Below, piece by piece: positions 1 to 8,330 of a stretch of DNA of 36,670 nt. This DNA is from Candidatus Homeothermus arabinoxylanisolvens. Lineage in GTDB: Bacteria > Bacteroidota > Bacteroidia > Bacteroidales > Muribaculaceae. How positions within the stretch are numbered: position 1 is the stretch's first letter; each line of letters starts with the position of its first letter. A model generated the notes under the pieces. The model made no database searches. It had not been told where the DNA came from and saw nothing but the letters and a program-made list of their open reading frames with translations. Where the stretch lies: positions 1-36,670 of the forward strand of contig LUJO01000059.1 of NCBI GenBank assembly GCA_001689405.1, in the 5' to 3' direction. Position numbers and translations under genes: made by a program.

Positions 1-21
1 GGGTCCCTTTTCAAATGTTAG

Positions 22-1647
22 ATGCACATATATACCTATCTTCCCGATGCGTTTGCCGGCTACTCCGACACCCAGTTCCGCCTGTCGCAGGACTGTATGA
101 CCGACAACTCAATCGACTACTGGGGTGTGGGCCGCTATCACTCCGTGATGGACGACGCCTACGATGCTACCAACCACTGGTTTGCTTCCGACGTATGGAG
201 CAGCCGTTATCGCGGCATCCGCGCCTGCAACCAGTTCCTTGCCAACGCCAAACCCTCGGTAATCGGTAATGCCGAGAAGCCCGGCGACGACAACAAGCTC
301 TATGACCGCTGGTGCGCCGAGGTACGCGTAATCCGCGCACTCCTGCACTTCGACCTCATATGCTACTTCGGAGCCATACCCATCGTGGCCGATGACGAGG
401 AGGGCAACCCCATCATACTGTCGCCCGGCACAGCCCTGCCCGAACGCACTCCGGCAGTCGAGGCTCTTGACTGGGTGGCTAACGAGATGGAGACATGGAA
501 AGACAAACTGCCCTTCCGCTACGCCAATGAGGATGAAAACTGGGGACGTGTGAACGGCGCCGCAGCCTATGCGCTCAAATCGCGCGCGCTCCTCTACAAG
601 GCTTCGCCGCTCAACAATCCCTCGGGCGACAAAGCGCTGTGGCAGGCAGCGGCTACGGCAGCCACCGACTTCATCACCAAAAACAACACCGTAGCCAACA
701 AGTATCGTCTGCACCGCACCGTTGACAACGACCCGCAGAAAAACTACTACGACGTGTTCACCTCCGACCCCGTGATGTCCAACGAATACATACTGAGCCG
801 CTCAGTATGGAACACCCTCAACCTCGTGTACTTCAACGGTCCCTGCGGCTTCGCCGGCAAGATAAGCAACACCGGCTACAACAACCCCACCCAGAACCTT
901 GTCGACGCATACGAGACCGCCAACGGCCTCCCCATCGACCAAGACCCCTCCTACGACCCGCAGGATCCCTACAAGAACCGTGACCCGCGACTGGCACAGA
1001 CCATTTTCTACCACGGTATGACATGGGGCGACGGCGACGAAGCACGCGAGCTTAACATGCGCAACGACTCCGAGGATGTCGGCATCGACTACTCGCGCGG
1101 TAACGGCGGCACATGTACGGGCTACTACTGCAAGAAGTACGTGCACAACATACGCTTCGACGGTACGGTAGGCAACCAGCGTGTGGCGTGTCCTATATTC
1201 CGTTATGCCGAGATTCTGCTTAACGCGGCCGAGGCTCTCAACGAAGCCGGCCAGACAGGTCAGGCCTACGCGTACATCAACGAACTGCGCGACCGCGTGG
1301 GCATGCCCGCCTACTCCGGCATGAACGAGGGCCAGCTCCGCGAGCGCATACAGAATGAGCGCCGCATAGAACTCTGCTTCGAGGACCACCGCTTCTTCGA
1401 CTGCCGCCGCTGGAAGCTATTCGAAGGCAAGACTCCCGCGTCGGAAAAGAATCAGCCCCGCTACCGTCAGGTCTACAACCTCTACGGCGTAGCCATCAAA
1501 GAGGACGGAGGCACACGGTTCAACTACGGCCTGTCGGAAAAATACTCCTCGCAGACCTTCAACTCGCCCAAGAACTACTACTTCCCCATACCCTATTCCG
1601 AAATCCAGAAGACCGGTATGACGCAGAATCCCGGATGGGAATTGTAA
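22..1647 (+). CDS. SusD/RagB-family glycan-binding outer-membrane lipoprotein, 5' end incomplete
   Basis: SusD-family proteins sit on the cell surface, bind oligosaccharides and cap a TonB-dependent SusC transporter. The visible 541 residues hold most of the family fold. The C-terminal half is typical: the helical stretch NEAGQTGQAYAYINELRDRV, then NERRIELCFEDHRFFDCRRW and the closing FPIPYSEIQ...TQNPGWEL. The N-terminus is missing: there is no signal peptide or lipobox, and in this frame a TAG lies at 19-21 just before the ATG at 22. The other frame (3-35) is open and reads into the same HIY residues, so the true gene probably starts left of the window and is frameshifted near 25-35 (see findings). 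It is followed 26 bp later by a GH43-like gene, consistent with one polysaccharide-utilisation operon. The family is certain; the start is not. Confidence 0.9.
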   Translation: MHIYTYLPDAFAGYSDTQFRLSQDCMTDNSIDYWGVGRYHSVMDDAYDATNHWFASDVWSSRYRGIRACNQFLANAKPSVIGNAEKPGDDNKLYDRWCAEVRVIRALLHFDLICYFGAIPIVADDEEGNPIILSPGTALPERTPAVEALDWVANEMETWKDKLPFRYANEDENWGRVNGAAAYALKSRALLYKASPLNNPSGDKALWQAAATAATDFITKNNTVANKYRLHRTVDNDPQKNYYDVFTSDPVMSNEYILSRSVWNTLNLVYFNGPCGFAGKISNTGYNNPTQNLVDAYETANGLPIDQDPSYDPQDPYKNRDPRLAQTIFYHGMTWGDGDEARELNMRNDSEDVGIDYSRGNGGTCTGYYCKKYVHNIRFDGTVGNQRVACPIFRYAEILLNAAEALNEAGQTGQAYAYINELRDRVGMPAYSGMNEGQLRERIQNERRIELCFEDHRFFDCRRWKLFEGKTPASEKNQPRYRQVYNLYGVAIKEDGGTRFNYGLSEKYSSQTFNSPKNYYFPIPYSEIQKTGMTQNPGWEL

Positions 1648-1673
1648 GCTCACATAATTAATATTGACAACTC

Positions 1674-3587
1674 ATGAAAATATCACGTATATTTCTTTAC
1701 AGCGCATTGTCGGCAGTCACCCTTCTCACGGGTGCCTGCGACGATGACGACAACGGCTACAAGTACGGCGACCCCAAAGCCGTGGTATCGACGCCTGTCG
1801 CCCCGGTGATAAACGCTACCTCGGCCGAAGTGGAGGCCACATTCGATATGGCCGCCGACTTCCGCACAAGCGGCGCGGGCTTCTGCTATGACGTCAAACC
1901 CGGACCCACCATCTACGGCAACGCCGTAAAAGCCACTGTCACCGACAACAAGATGAAGGCCACCATCACCGGCCTCGCCCCGTCCACCACATATTACATA
2001 CGCGCTTATGTGGCCGTGTATGACAACAGCGACCTTGAATACTCTCCCGAATTCACCATAACCACCGGCGAGGGAACACCCGAGGAGATGCTTGAAAATT
2101 ATGTTGCACCCAAAGACAATGACTACTATGTGGCCATTGCCGGATGGAGCGCACGCGACCAATGGAACCTCGCCAACGTACACGACCCCTCTGTCGTGAA
2201 GGCCGCCGACGGATACTACTACATGTATCAGACCGACGCTTCGTACGGCAACGCACATATGGAGGGCGGAGGACACTTCCACGGACGCCGCTCCAAGGAC
2301 CTCGTAAACTGGGAATACCTCGGCGCCACTATGCCCGAACTTCCCGAGTGGGTTGTGCCCAAGCTCAACGAGATCCGCAAGGCCATGGGTCTTGAGGAAG
2401 CCAATCCCGATGTCAACGCATTCGGCTACTGGGCTCCCGTAGTACGCAAAGTCAACGACAACCTCTACCGCATGTACTACTCCATAGTATGTCCCGGTAC
2501 TATCAACGGCGACGGCACATGGGCCGAGCGCGCGTTCATAGGCCTGATGGAAAACTCCAATCCCGCCGACAACTCGGGCTGGGTCGACAAGGGCTATGTC
2601 ATAACAAATGCATCTGACCGCGGCCTGAACTTCAACGTGGCCGCCAACGACTGGGCCAACTGCTACTACAAGTTCAACGCCATAGACCCCGCCTATATAA
2701 TAACCGATGCAGGCGAGCACTGGCTCATATACGGATCTTGGAACAGCGGCATAGCCGCCGTGAAGGTCGATGCCGAAAGCGGAAAGCCCGCCAACCTCGG
2801 CAACCCGTGGGGTACGGATGCCGAAATAGCCTCGTACGGCAAACTGATATACACCCGTCAGATGGGCAACCGCTGGCAGGCTTCGGAAGGCCCGGAGATT
2901 GTATACCGTGACGGCTACTACTACCTCTTCCTCGCCTATGACGCTCTCGGAGTGCCCTACAACACCCGCGTCGTACGTTCCAAGAACATCACCGGTCCCT
3001 ATCTCGGCATAGACGGCACCGACTGCACCAACGCCGGCGGCGACGCATACCCCATCGTCACCCACCCCTACAAGTTCAACGGCCACTACGGCTGGGTAGG
3101 CATATCGCACTGCGCCGTATTCGATGACGGCGAGGGCAACTGGTTCTACGCCTCGCAGGGACGACTTCCCGGCGGCATTCAGGGCAACGACGCCAGCAAC
3201 GCTCTCATGACCGGTCATGTGCGCAGCATACGATGGACCAAGAGCGGATGGCCCGTGGTGATGCCCGAACGCTACGGAGCAGTGCCGCAGGTAGCCATTG
3301 CCGAAGAAGAACTGATAGGCAACTGGGAGAACATAGACCTCGGCTATCAGTACGAAACCATGAAGGAGTCGGTGACCATAACGCTCAACGATGACCACAC
3401 TGTAGCCGGAGCGCCGTGGGACGGAGCCACATGGAGCTACGACGCCGAAGCACGTATACTGACCATAGGCTCGGTAGAACTGTATCTCATGCGCGAGTGT
3501 GACTGGGAGGCCGCCCCGCGTACCCATACAATAGTATACGCCGGTATTGACAACCGCACGACATACTGGGGCAAAAAACTAAGGTAA
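1674..3587 (+). CDS. GH43-like glycoside hydrolase lipoprotein (arabinanase-type) with N-terminal Ig/FN3-like domain
   Basis: Predicted surface or periplasmic lipoprotein of 637 residues. The lipobox LLTGAC puts the lipidated Cys at residue 22 and an acidic DDDD run follows, a pattern linked to surface export in Bacteroidota. Residues about 37-135 look like an Ig/fibronectin-III module, and residues about 160-530 like a five-bladed GH43 propeller. The three expected acidic positions can be placed: Asp171 in VHDPS (base), Asp338 in NAIDPAY (pKa modulator) and Glu405 in ASEGPE (acid). The segment IDPAYIITDAGEHWLIYGSW resembles endo-arabinanase-type GH43 more than xylosidases. A beta-rich tail (about 540-637) resembles the C-terminal domain of extracellular arabinanases. 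Neighbouring SusD and GH115 suggest a pectic arabinan, arabinogalactan or glucuronoarabinoxylan target. Exact linkage and subfamily cannot be told by eye. Confidence 0.85.
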   Translation: MKISRIFLYSALSAVTLLTGACDDDDNGYKYGDPKAVVSTPVAPVINATSAEVEATFDMAADFRTSGAGFCYDVKPGPTIYGNAVKATVTDNKMKATITGLAPSTTYYIRAYVAVYDNSDLEYSPEFTITTGEGTPEEMLENYVAPKDNDYYVAIAGWSARDQWNLANVHDPSVVKAADGYYYMYQTDASYGNAHMEGGGHFHGRRSKDLVNWEYLGATMPELPEWVVPKLNEIRKAMGLEEANPDVNAFGYWAPVVRKVNDNLYRMYYSIVCPGTINGDGTWAERAFIGLMENSNPADNSGWVDKGYVITNASDRGLNFNVAANDWANCYYKFNAIDPAYIITDAGEHWLIYGSWNSGIAAVKVDAESGKPANLGNPWGTDAEIASYGKLIYTRQMGNRWQASEGPEIVYRDGYYYLFLAYDALGVPYNTRVVRSKNITGPYLGIDGTDCTNAGGDAYPIVTHPYKFNGHYGWVGISHCAVFDDGEGNWFYASQGRLPGGIQGNDASNALMTGHVRSIRWTKSGWPVVMPERYGAVPQVAIAEEELIGNWENIDLGYQYETMKESVTITLNDDHTVAGAPWDGATWSYDAEARILTIGSVELYLMRECDWEAAPRTHTIVYAGIDNRTTYWGKKLR

Positions 3588-3642
3588 AGATTATTTTAGA
3601 CTCCCGGAGAGCCGATGCCCCTATGGCTCGCCGACACCACCC

Positions 3643-3679
3643 GACAGGCTGCATCGACCGATGCGGCCTGTCGTTTTAT
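3643..3679 (+). terminator. Rho-independent terminator after the SusD-GH43 genes
   Basis: A 14-bp stem (3643-3656 with 3659-3672, one G-U wobble, tiny loop) is followed directly by GTTTTATT. It lies 56 bp after the GH43 stop and upstream of the GH115 promoter, so GH115 has its own transcription start even though it is in the same cluster. Confidence 0.8.
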
Positions 3680-3713
3680 TAGACTGATTAGCCCCATTAG
3701 ACTAATTAACTCT
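3678..3713. repeat. Degenerate 9-bp tandem repeat, four units (ATTAGACTA-like)
   Basis: Four consecutive 9-mers start with ATTA: ATTAGACTG (3678-3686), ATTAGCCCC (3687-3695), ATTAGACTA (3696-3704) and ATTAACTCT (3705-3713). The unit is the reverse complement of the better preserved array at 15958-16020. It begins inside the T tract of the terminator and ends before the GH115 promoter. Confidence 0.7.
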
Positions 3714-3763
3714 ATCCCCACGTTACAATTTTTTATGCTTTCGTCTCATTTTGCACAATGGGG

Positions 3764-3794
3764 TTGTCTTACCGCGTACTATTGAGTAACTTTG
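3764..3794 (+). promoter_or_regulatory. Bacteroidota-type promoter for the GH115 gene
   Basis: TTG at 3764-3766, 20-bp spacer, TAACTTTG at 3787-3794, matching the -33/-7 consensus. Transcription would begin near 3800, giving a leader of about 18 nt before the ATG at 3818. This rules out the upstream in-frame ATG at 3758. Confidence 0.75.
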
Positions 3795-3817
3795 AGAAAA
3801 CAACCCATTTTACTGTT

Positions 3818-6343
3818 ATGAGACGTTCATTATGCTTTCTTGCGACATTGCTGTGCGTAGCCGTTTTTAACGCCGCGGAGCCGTTTGTATCATTCACTCC
3901 CGGTGAGGAGTTTTTCACTGTCATCGATAATGGCCGACCACTGCCCGTCTATCTCGACGAGGGCGTGGACGAGGCCGTAAGCATAGCCGCCAAGGCGCTG
4001 TGCGAAGACTTCGGGCGCGTATCGGGCACTCCGGCCGCCATTGCCGCACAAGCACCCGCGCGCGGTATAATAATAGGTACATGCGGCACCCCCGTGATAG
4101 ACCGCCTCATCGAGAAAGGTGCCATTGACGGCCCGGCGCTCAAAGGCAAATATGAAAAGTATCTGCTTACCGTGGTAAGCAATCCCGCCCCGGGCGTGGA
4201 CGAGGCGCTGGTCATAGCCGGAAGCGACCGTCGCGGTACCGTATACGGCATTTACGAGCTGTCGGAGCAAATGGGCGTGTCGCCGTGGTACTGGTGGGCC
4301 GACGTACCGGTAGCCCGCCGCGACAATGTATATATAAAACCGGGCGTATATACTGACGGAGAGCCTGCCGTAAAATACCGAGGCATATTTCTAAACGACG
4401 AGGCCCCGTGCCTCACCGGATGGGTCAAAAACCATTACGGCACCGGTTATGGCGACCACCGCTTCTATGCCGATGTATTTGAACTGATACTCCGGCTTAA
4501 GGGCAACTTCATGTGGCCCGCCATGTGGAGCTGGGCGTTCTATGCCGACGACCCCGAGAACTCGGCCACAGCCGACCGCATGGGCATAGTCATGGGCACG
4601 TCGCACCACGAGCCTATGGGCCGCAATCATCAGGAGTGGGCACGCAACCGCAAGAATTACGGCGCGTGGGACTACAAAACCAACAAAAAGACCCTCGACC
4701 GCTTTTTCAGCGAAGGCGTGCGACGCCTGAAAGACACCGAGGACATCGTCACCATAGGCATGCGAGGCGACGGCGACGAGGCCATGGAGGAGGGCACCAA
4801 CATAAAGCTGATGGAGTCGATAGTCAAAAACCAGCGGCGCATCATAGCCCGCGAGACGGGACGGGCCGCCTCGGAGACCCCGCAGATATGGGCTCTGTAC
4901 AAAGAGGTGCTCGACTACTACGACGCCGGCATGAGAGTGCCCGATGACGTCATAATGCTTCTCTGCGATGACAACTGGGGCAATGTACGCCGACTACCCG
5001 ACGACAAAGAGCGTAAACATCCCGGAGGATGGGGCATGTACTACCACGTAGACTATGTGGGGGCGCCGCGCAACACCAAGTGGATCAACGTCACCCCGGT
5101 GCAGAACATGTGGGAGCAGCTGTCGCTCACCTACGACTACGGTGTCGACAGACTGTGGATACTCAATGTAGGCGACCTCAAGCCCATGGAATACCCCATA
5201 ACCCTGTTTCTTGACATGGCATGGAATCCCCGTGAATACGGTGTCGACGACATAACCGGCCACACCCGCCGCTTCTGCGCAGCCCAGTTCGGTGAAGACC
5301 AAGCCGACGAAGCCGCGAGAATACTCAACCTCTACAGCAAATACAACGGCCGCGTGACCCCCGAAATGCTCAACCACACGACATACAACCTCGCCACAGG
5401 CGAGTGGAAAGCCGTAGCCGACGACTACGCCCGTCTCGAAGCCGAAGCACTGCGTCAGTTCATAACGCTCAAGCCCGAATATCGCGACGCTTACCAGCAG
5501 CTCATCCTCTTCCCCGTTCAGGCCATGTCCAACCTTTACGAGATGTATTATTCGCAGGCCATGAATCTGGCTCTTCACAAACAGGGCGACCCGAGGGCCA
5601 ACGAGTATGCCGACAACGTGGAGCGCTGCTTCAACCGCGACCGTGAACTCTGCGACGCCTACAACCATGATATAGCCGGTGGCAAATGGAACGGTATGAT
5701 GACACAGAAACATATCAGCTATACGAGCTGGCACGACGGCTTCCCCGCCGACACAATGCCGACCGTAAAGCGTGTCACCGACACGGCAAAAGGCGGATAC
5801 ACCTTTGACGAAGGGGGCCGCGGATGCGTCATCATAGAAGCCGAGCACTTCTACAAGGCATGCGACGGCGACTCGGTGAAATGGACCGTAATACCCTACA
5901 TGGGACGCACACTCAGCGGAGTATGCGCCATGCCCTACACCGCACCCGTCGACGGAGCATCGCTCACCTACCGCATGAAGCTGCCCAAAGGCACGTCAAA
6001 GGCCAAAGTGACGGTAGTGGTGAAGTCGACCCTCGCGTTCAAGAACCGTGACGGACACCGCTACGAAGTCGATTTCGGCGCCGGAGAGCCTGCTGTAGTG
6101 AACTACAATCATAATCTCAACGAAGCGAAAGAAAACATATACAGCATATTCTATCCTACCGTGGCCCGACGCGTGGTGGAAAAAACCGTGGAGCTACCTG
6201 TAGCGGTCGACAAAGACGGCTACGCCACACTCACCCTGCGTCCTATCGACGAAGGCACCGTATTTGAAAAAATCATTGTGGACCTCGGCGGATACACCCC
6301 GCAGTACCTCTACGGCACTGAGTCATCCTGCTCCCGTAATTAA
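3818..6343 (+). CDS. GH115 alpha-glucuronidase, secreted
   Basis: GH115 enzymes remove (4-O-methyl)glucuronic acid from internal positions of glucuronoxylan, and some members act on arabinogalactan. The chosen start gives 841 residues beginning MRRSLCFLATLLCVAVFNAA, a signal peptide ending near residue 20. The next blocks are family-like: YGIYELSEQMGVSPWYWWAD, KYRGIFLNDE, LKGNFMWPAMW, the double-His segment GTSHHEPMGRNHQEW, and GMRGDGDEAM. From about residue 665 (VIIEAEHFYKA) a beta-rich C-terminal domain typical of GH115 continues to the end. Length is within the family range. The upstream ATG at 3758 is rejected because it precedes the promoter. It sits with SusD and GH43 in one glycan-use region but behind its own terminator-promoter pair. 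I am confident of the family; the natural substrate is inferred. Confidence 0.93.
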   Translation: MRRSLCFLATLLCVAVFNAAEPFVSFTPGEEFFTVIDNGRPLPVYLDEGVDEAVSIAAKALCEDFGRVSGTPAAIAAQAPARGIIIGTCGTPVIDRLIEKGAIDGPALKGKYEKYLLTVVSNPAPGVDEALVIAGSDRRGTVYGIYELSEQMGVSPWYWWADVPVARRDNVYIKPGVYTDGEPAVKYRGIFLNDEAPCLTGWVKNHYGTGYGDHRFYADVFELILRLKGNFMWPAMWSWAFYADDPENSATADRMGIVMGTSHHEPMGRNHQEWARNRKNYGAWDYKTNKKTLDRFFSEGVRRLKDTEDIVTIGMRGDGDEAMEEGTNIKLMESIVKNQRRIIARETGRAASETPQIWALYKEVLDYYDAGMRVPDDVIMLLCDDNWGNVRRLPDDKERKHPGGWGMYYHVDYVGAPRNTKWINVTPVQNMWEQLSLTYDYGVDRLWILNVGDLKPMEYPITLFLDMAWNPREYGVDDITGHTRRFCAAQFGEDQADEAARILNLYSKYNGRVTPEMLNHTTYNLATGEWKAVADDYARLEAEALRQFITLKPEYRDAYQQLILFPVQAMSNLYEMYYSQAMNLALHKQGDPRANEYADNVERCFNRDRELCDAYNHDIAGGKWNGMMTQKHISYTSWHDGFPADTMPTVKRVTDTAKGGYTFDEGGRGCVIIEAEHFYKACDGDSVKWTVIPYMGRTLSGVCAMPYTAPVDGASLTYRMKLPKGTSKAKVTVVVKSTLAFKNRDGHRYEVDFGAGEPAVVNYNHNLNEAKENIYSIFYPTVARRVVEKTVELPVAVDKDGYATLTLRPIDEGTVFEKIIVDLGGYTPQYLYGTESSCSRN

Positions 6344-6355
6344 CCCTACGGGGCC

Positions 6356-6373
6356 TATTGGTCCAATTGCGCG
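6356..6373. repeat. Possible decayed copy of the 9-bp repeat
   Basis: ATTGGTCCA followed by ATTGCGCGG, two 9-bp units just after the GH115 stop. The first differs by one base from the unit ATTGGTCCT at 15994-16002. Two degenerate units could arise by chance. Confidence 0.35.
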
Positions 6374-6410
6374 GGATAAGGCATCGGCAGCAAAACCCTC
6401 CCTACTCTTT

Positions 6411-7361
6411 TTACATTGACCCTGAATAAGCACTGATAGAACGCGGTTTTCCGAAAAATATGACGGAAAATCGCGTTTTGTCCATAGCCCATGCTATGAA
6501 CAGCGAGCCGCCTATGACAAACGGTACGGCAACGCAGGCAAACGTGATAAACGTAGGATCGAAACCGAACAACGGCAAGAACGCCTTGCTCGACATGGTA
6601 AAGACAGGCGAAAACAACAGTATGGGCAGAGTGTTTCTGCCTATGAAATGCAGCACCGTCTTAATCCGCATGGGAATAAACCGGTAGATCCACAGCATCA
6701 GGCATACGGCGAAGTATACTATGGCCACGCCGGCAATGGAGAAGCGATACAGATTTTCAGGAAAACAGCAGAGTACCGCCAGCGGCACGACAGCCCATGC
6801 CGCAGGACGGAAAAGTGTGTCGAAATCCATACTGAAGCGGCTTGCGGCGACTCCGAATATAAAATAGAGCGCGTTACCGGTCGACAGCAGCCCTACGTAT
6901 GACAACAAGACGAGACACAGCGAAAATACGATTAGAAACAGCACTGTCGGCAAACGTCGACACGCCACACTGCACAGATAGCACGTCAGCAGAGCCACAA
7001 TAAGAGTGTGCAGATACCAGTACGGCCCTATAGGACGTAAAAATACATTGTGAAGTATCAGCACAGGCGACAGGGACTCCACGGGGTCTCTGACCGGCAG
7101 CACGGCCGACATGCCCGTATAGGCCGACTCCATGACGGCATAAGGTATGAATATCCACAGAATGTACCGGCCGAAAGCGGCAGCCGGCTTGACCATGTTG
7201 GCAAAAAAGCCCGACAGAAACAGAAATACCGGCATATGAAACGTATACACTACAGCTTTGGCGTAAGGATAGGCGTCCTCGACACACGCCAGATGAAACA
7301 GCACCATGAGTATGATGCATACACACTTTACAAAATCGGCCGTCGCTACACGCTCTCTCAT
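6411..7361 (-). CDS. Acyltransferase-3 family integral membrane protein (fucose 4-O-acetylase-like)
   Basis: Proteins of this family sit in the inner membrane and transfer acyl, often acetyl, groups to sugars of surface or secreted glycans. The 316 residues form about ten hydrophobic segments. The N-terminal block has the family layout: DFVKCVCIILMVLFHLA with its His in the first membrane segment, then VVYTFHMPVFLFLSGFF. PIGPYWYLHTLIVALL is another typical block. It is convergent with GH115 (67-bp gap) and lies downstream of the FKBP genes, separated from them by a strong terminator, so it is probably transcribed alone. The acceptor glycan is unknown. Its last codons overlap a strong inverted repeat. 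No frameshift or missing motif was seen. Confidence 0.8.
   Translation of the reverse strand: MRERVATADFVKCVCIILMVLFHLACVEDAYPYAKAVVYTFHMPVFLFLSGFFANMVKPAAAFGRYILWIFIPYAVMESAYTGMSAVLPVRDPVESLSPVLILHNVFLRPIGPYWYLHTLIVALLTCYLCSVACRRLPTVLFLIVFSLCLVLLSYVGLLSTGNALYFIFGVAASRFSMDFDTLFRPAAWAVVPLAVLCCFPENLYRFSIAGVAIVYFAVCLMLWIYRFIPMRIKTVLHFIGRNTLPILLFSPVFTMSSKAFLPLFGFDPTFITFACVAVPFVIGGSLFIAWAMDKTRFSVIFFGKPRSISAYSGSM
6440..6479 (+). terminator. Hairpin inside the convergent CDS, candidate terminator for GH115
   Basis: An almost perfect 14-bp inverted repeat (6440-6453 and 6464-6477, one G-U wobble, 10-nt loop) is followed by a short T run ending at 6479. It lies about 97 bp past the GH115 stop and within the last codons of the opposite-strand acyltransferase, so it doubles as coding DNA. 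The short T run keeps confidence moderate. Confidence 0.45.
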
Positions 7362-7374
7362 GCAGAAAAGTGAT

Positions 7375-7411
7375 AAAAAAGCGGGCCGTTGACAGTCGAG
7401 TCACGGCCCGC
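7375..7411 (-). terminator. Rho-independent terminator after the FKBP pair
   Basis: On the minus strand a GC-rich 9-bp stem (7403-7411 with 7381-7389, 13-nt loop) is followed by six T residues (7380-7375). It ends the FKBP transcription unit 23 bp after its stop codon. Confidence 0.85.
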
Positions 7412-7433
7412 CGATGGTATATGTCTTGTTATG

Positions 7434-8315
7434 TTACTTCTTGGGGTTGACGTCAGCCACCTCTACATTGAAGACAAGGGTCTGGTTAGGACCGATCTTG
7501 GCATAGGGCTGTCCCTTGACGCCGTAAGCGAGGTCGCCGGGGATGTAAAGCACATACTTGGCGCCCTTCTTCATCATCTTGAGGCCTTCGCCGAAACCGG
7601 GAACGACGTTGCGCGGGCTGAATGTGCGAGCCTCGCCCTTCGAGTCGTCAAACACAGTACCGTCGATAAGCTCACCGGTATATATGACAGCCACCTGATC
7701 CTTGTCGGTGATAGAGTCGCCGGCACCTTCGTTGAGAACCTTATAGGAGAGTCCCGATGCGGTAGTCTTGATGGCGGGATCCTTAGCCTTTATAGAGTCG
7801 ATGTAAGCTTCGCCGGCCTTGCGGTTGGCTACGGCTTCGGGAGCGTTGTTAAGCTCTTCGAGTTTACGCTCTTCGGCACGGGCCTGAGCCTTCTCCATAA
7901 GATTGTTGAGAAGCTGCTGGTCCATCATGGTGTCGCCTACGCTGTCGGCCATGAAAGCCTTCTTGAACTCAGCCATGAACTCGTTGCGATCAACATCGAC
8001 GCCGAGCTGCTGGTAGAAGTAGTTGAACTGCTGGGCGAAGCGTGTACCCATGCTCAGACCCTGCAGATAAGACACGTCAGCGGTGTCAACCATGACTGCT
8101 GTCTGCAGACCGCGTATGAAAGCGGCCTTATCCATCTTGGGATCGGCCTCGCGGGTGAAGTTTTCATTAAACTGGCTGCCGACAACCTTACCGAACAGCA
8201 CCGACACAGAGTCGTTCAATGCAGCGTCCTCGCTGCTTGCAGCCTGCGATTTGTTACAGGCGGTCACGCTCATAAGCATGGCCCCCACACCACAGGCAAG
8301 AATAAATTTCTTCAT
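7434..8315 (-). CDS. FKBP-type peptidyl-prolyl isomerase, lipoprotein
   Basis: Catalyses cis-trans isomerisation of X-Pro bonds and helps fold exported proteins. It has 293 residues. The N-terminus MKKFILACGVGAMLMSVTAC is a lipoprotein signal with the lipidated Cys at 20, so it acts in the periplasm or on a membrane. Residues about 30-165 form the alpha-helical N-terminal dimerisation domain of the FkpA/Mip type. Residues about 185-290 form the FKBP fold, with VIYTGELIDGTVFDDS and VVPGFGEGLKMMKKGAKYVL plus IPGDLAYG in the active-site region. It lies 15 bp downstream of a second FKBP gene, almost certainly in one operon, and is followed by a clear terminator. Confidence 0.93.
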   Translation of the reverse strand: MKKFILACGVGAMLMSVTACNKSQAASSEDAALNDSVSVLFGKVVGSQFNENFTREADPKMDKAAFIRGLQTAVMVDTADVSYLQGLSMGTRFAQQFNYFYQQLGVDVDRNEFMAEFKKAFMADSVGDTMMDQQLLNNLMEKAQARAEERKLEELNNAPEAVANRKAGEAYIDSIKAKDPAIKTTASGLSYKVLNEGAGDSITDKDQVAVIYTGELIDGTVFDDSKGEARTFSPRNVVPGFGEGLKMMKKGAKYVLYIPGDLAYGVKGQPYAKIGPNQTLVFNVEVADVNPKK

Positions 8316-8330
8316 TGTAATAACGGTTTA

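Noticed and set aside
1683..3527. 614-codon open frame on the minus strand opposite the GH43-like gene
   Set aside because: Shadow frame created by codon bias in a GC-rich gene; its translation is rich in Val, Gly, His and Tyr, without domains, and the plus-strand gene has clear family motifs.
3758..3817. Upstream ATG extending GH115 by 20 residues
   Set aside because: It precedes the promoter (TTG/TAACTTTG) and would bury the signal peptide.
4994..5848. 284-codon minus-strand open frame inside GH115
   Set aside because: Antisense shadow without motifs, inside an intact enzyme gene.
6333..6352. Inverted repeat CCCGTA/TACGGG around the GH115 stop codon
   Set aside because: Six-base stem without a T tract; too weak to call a terminator, and a stronger hairpin follows at 6440-6479.
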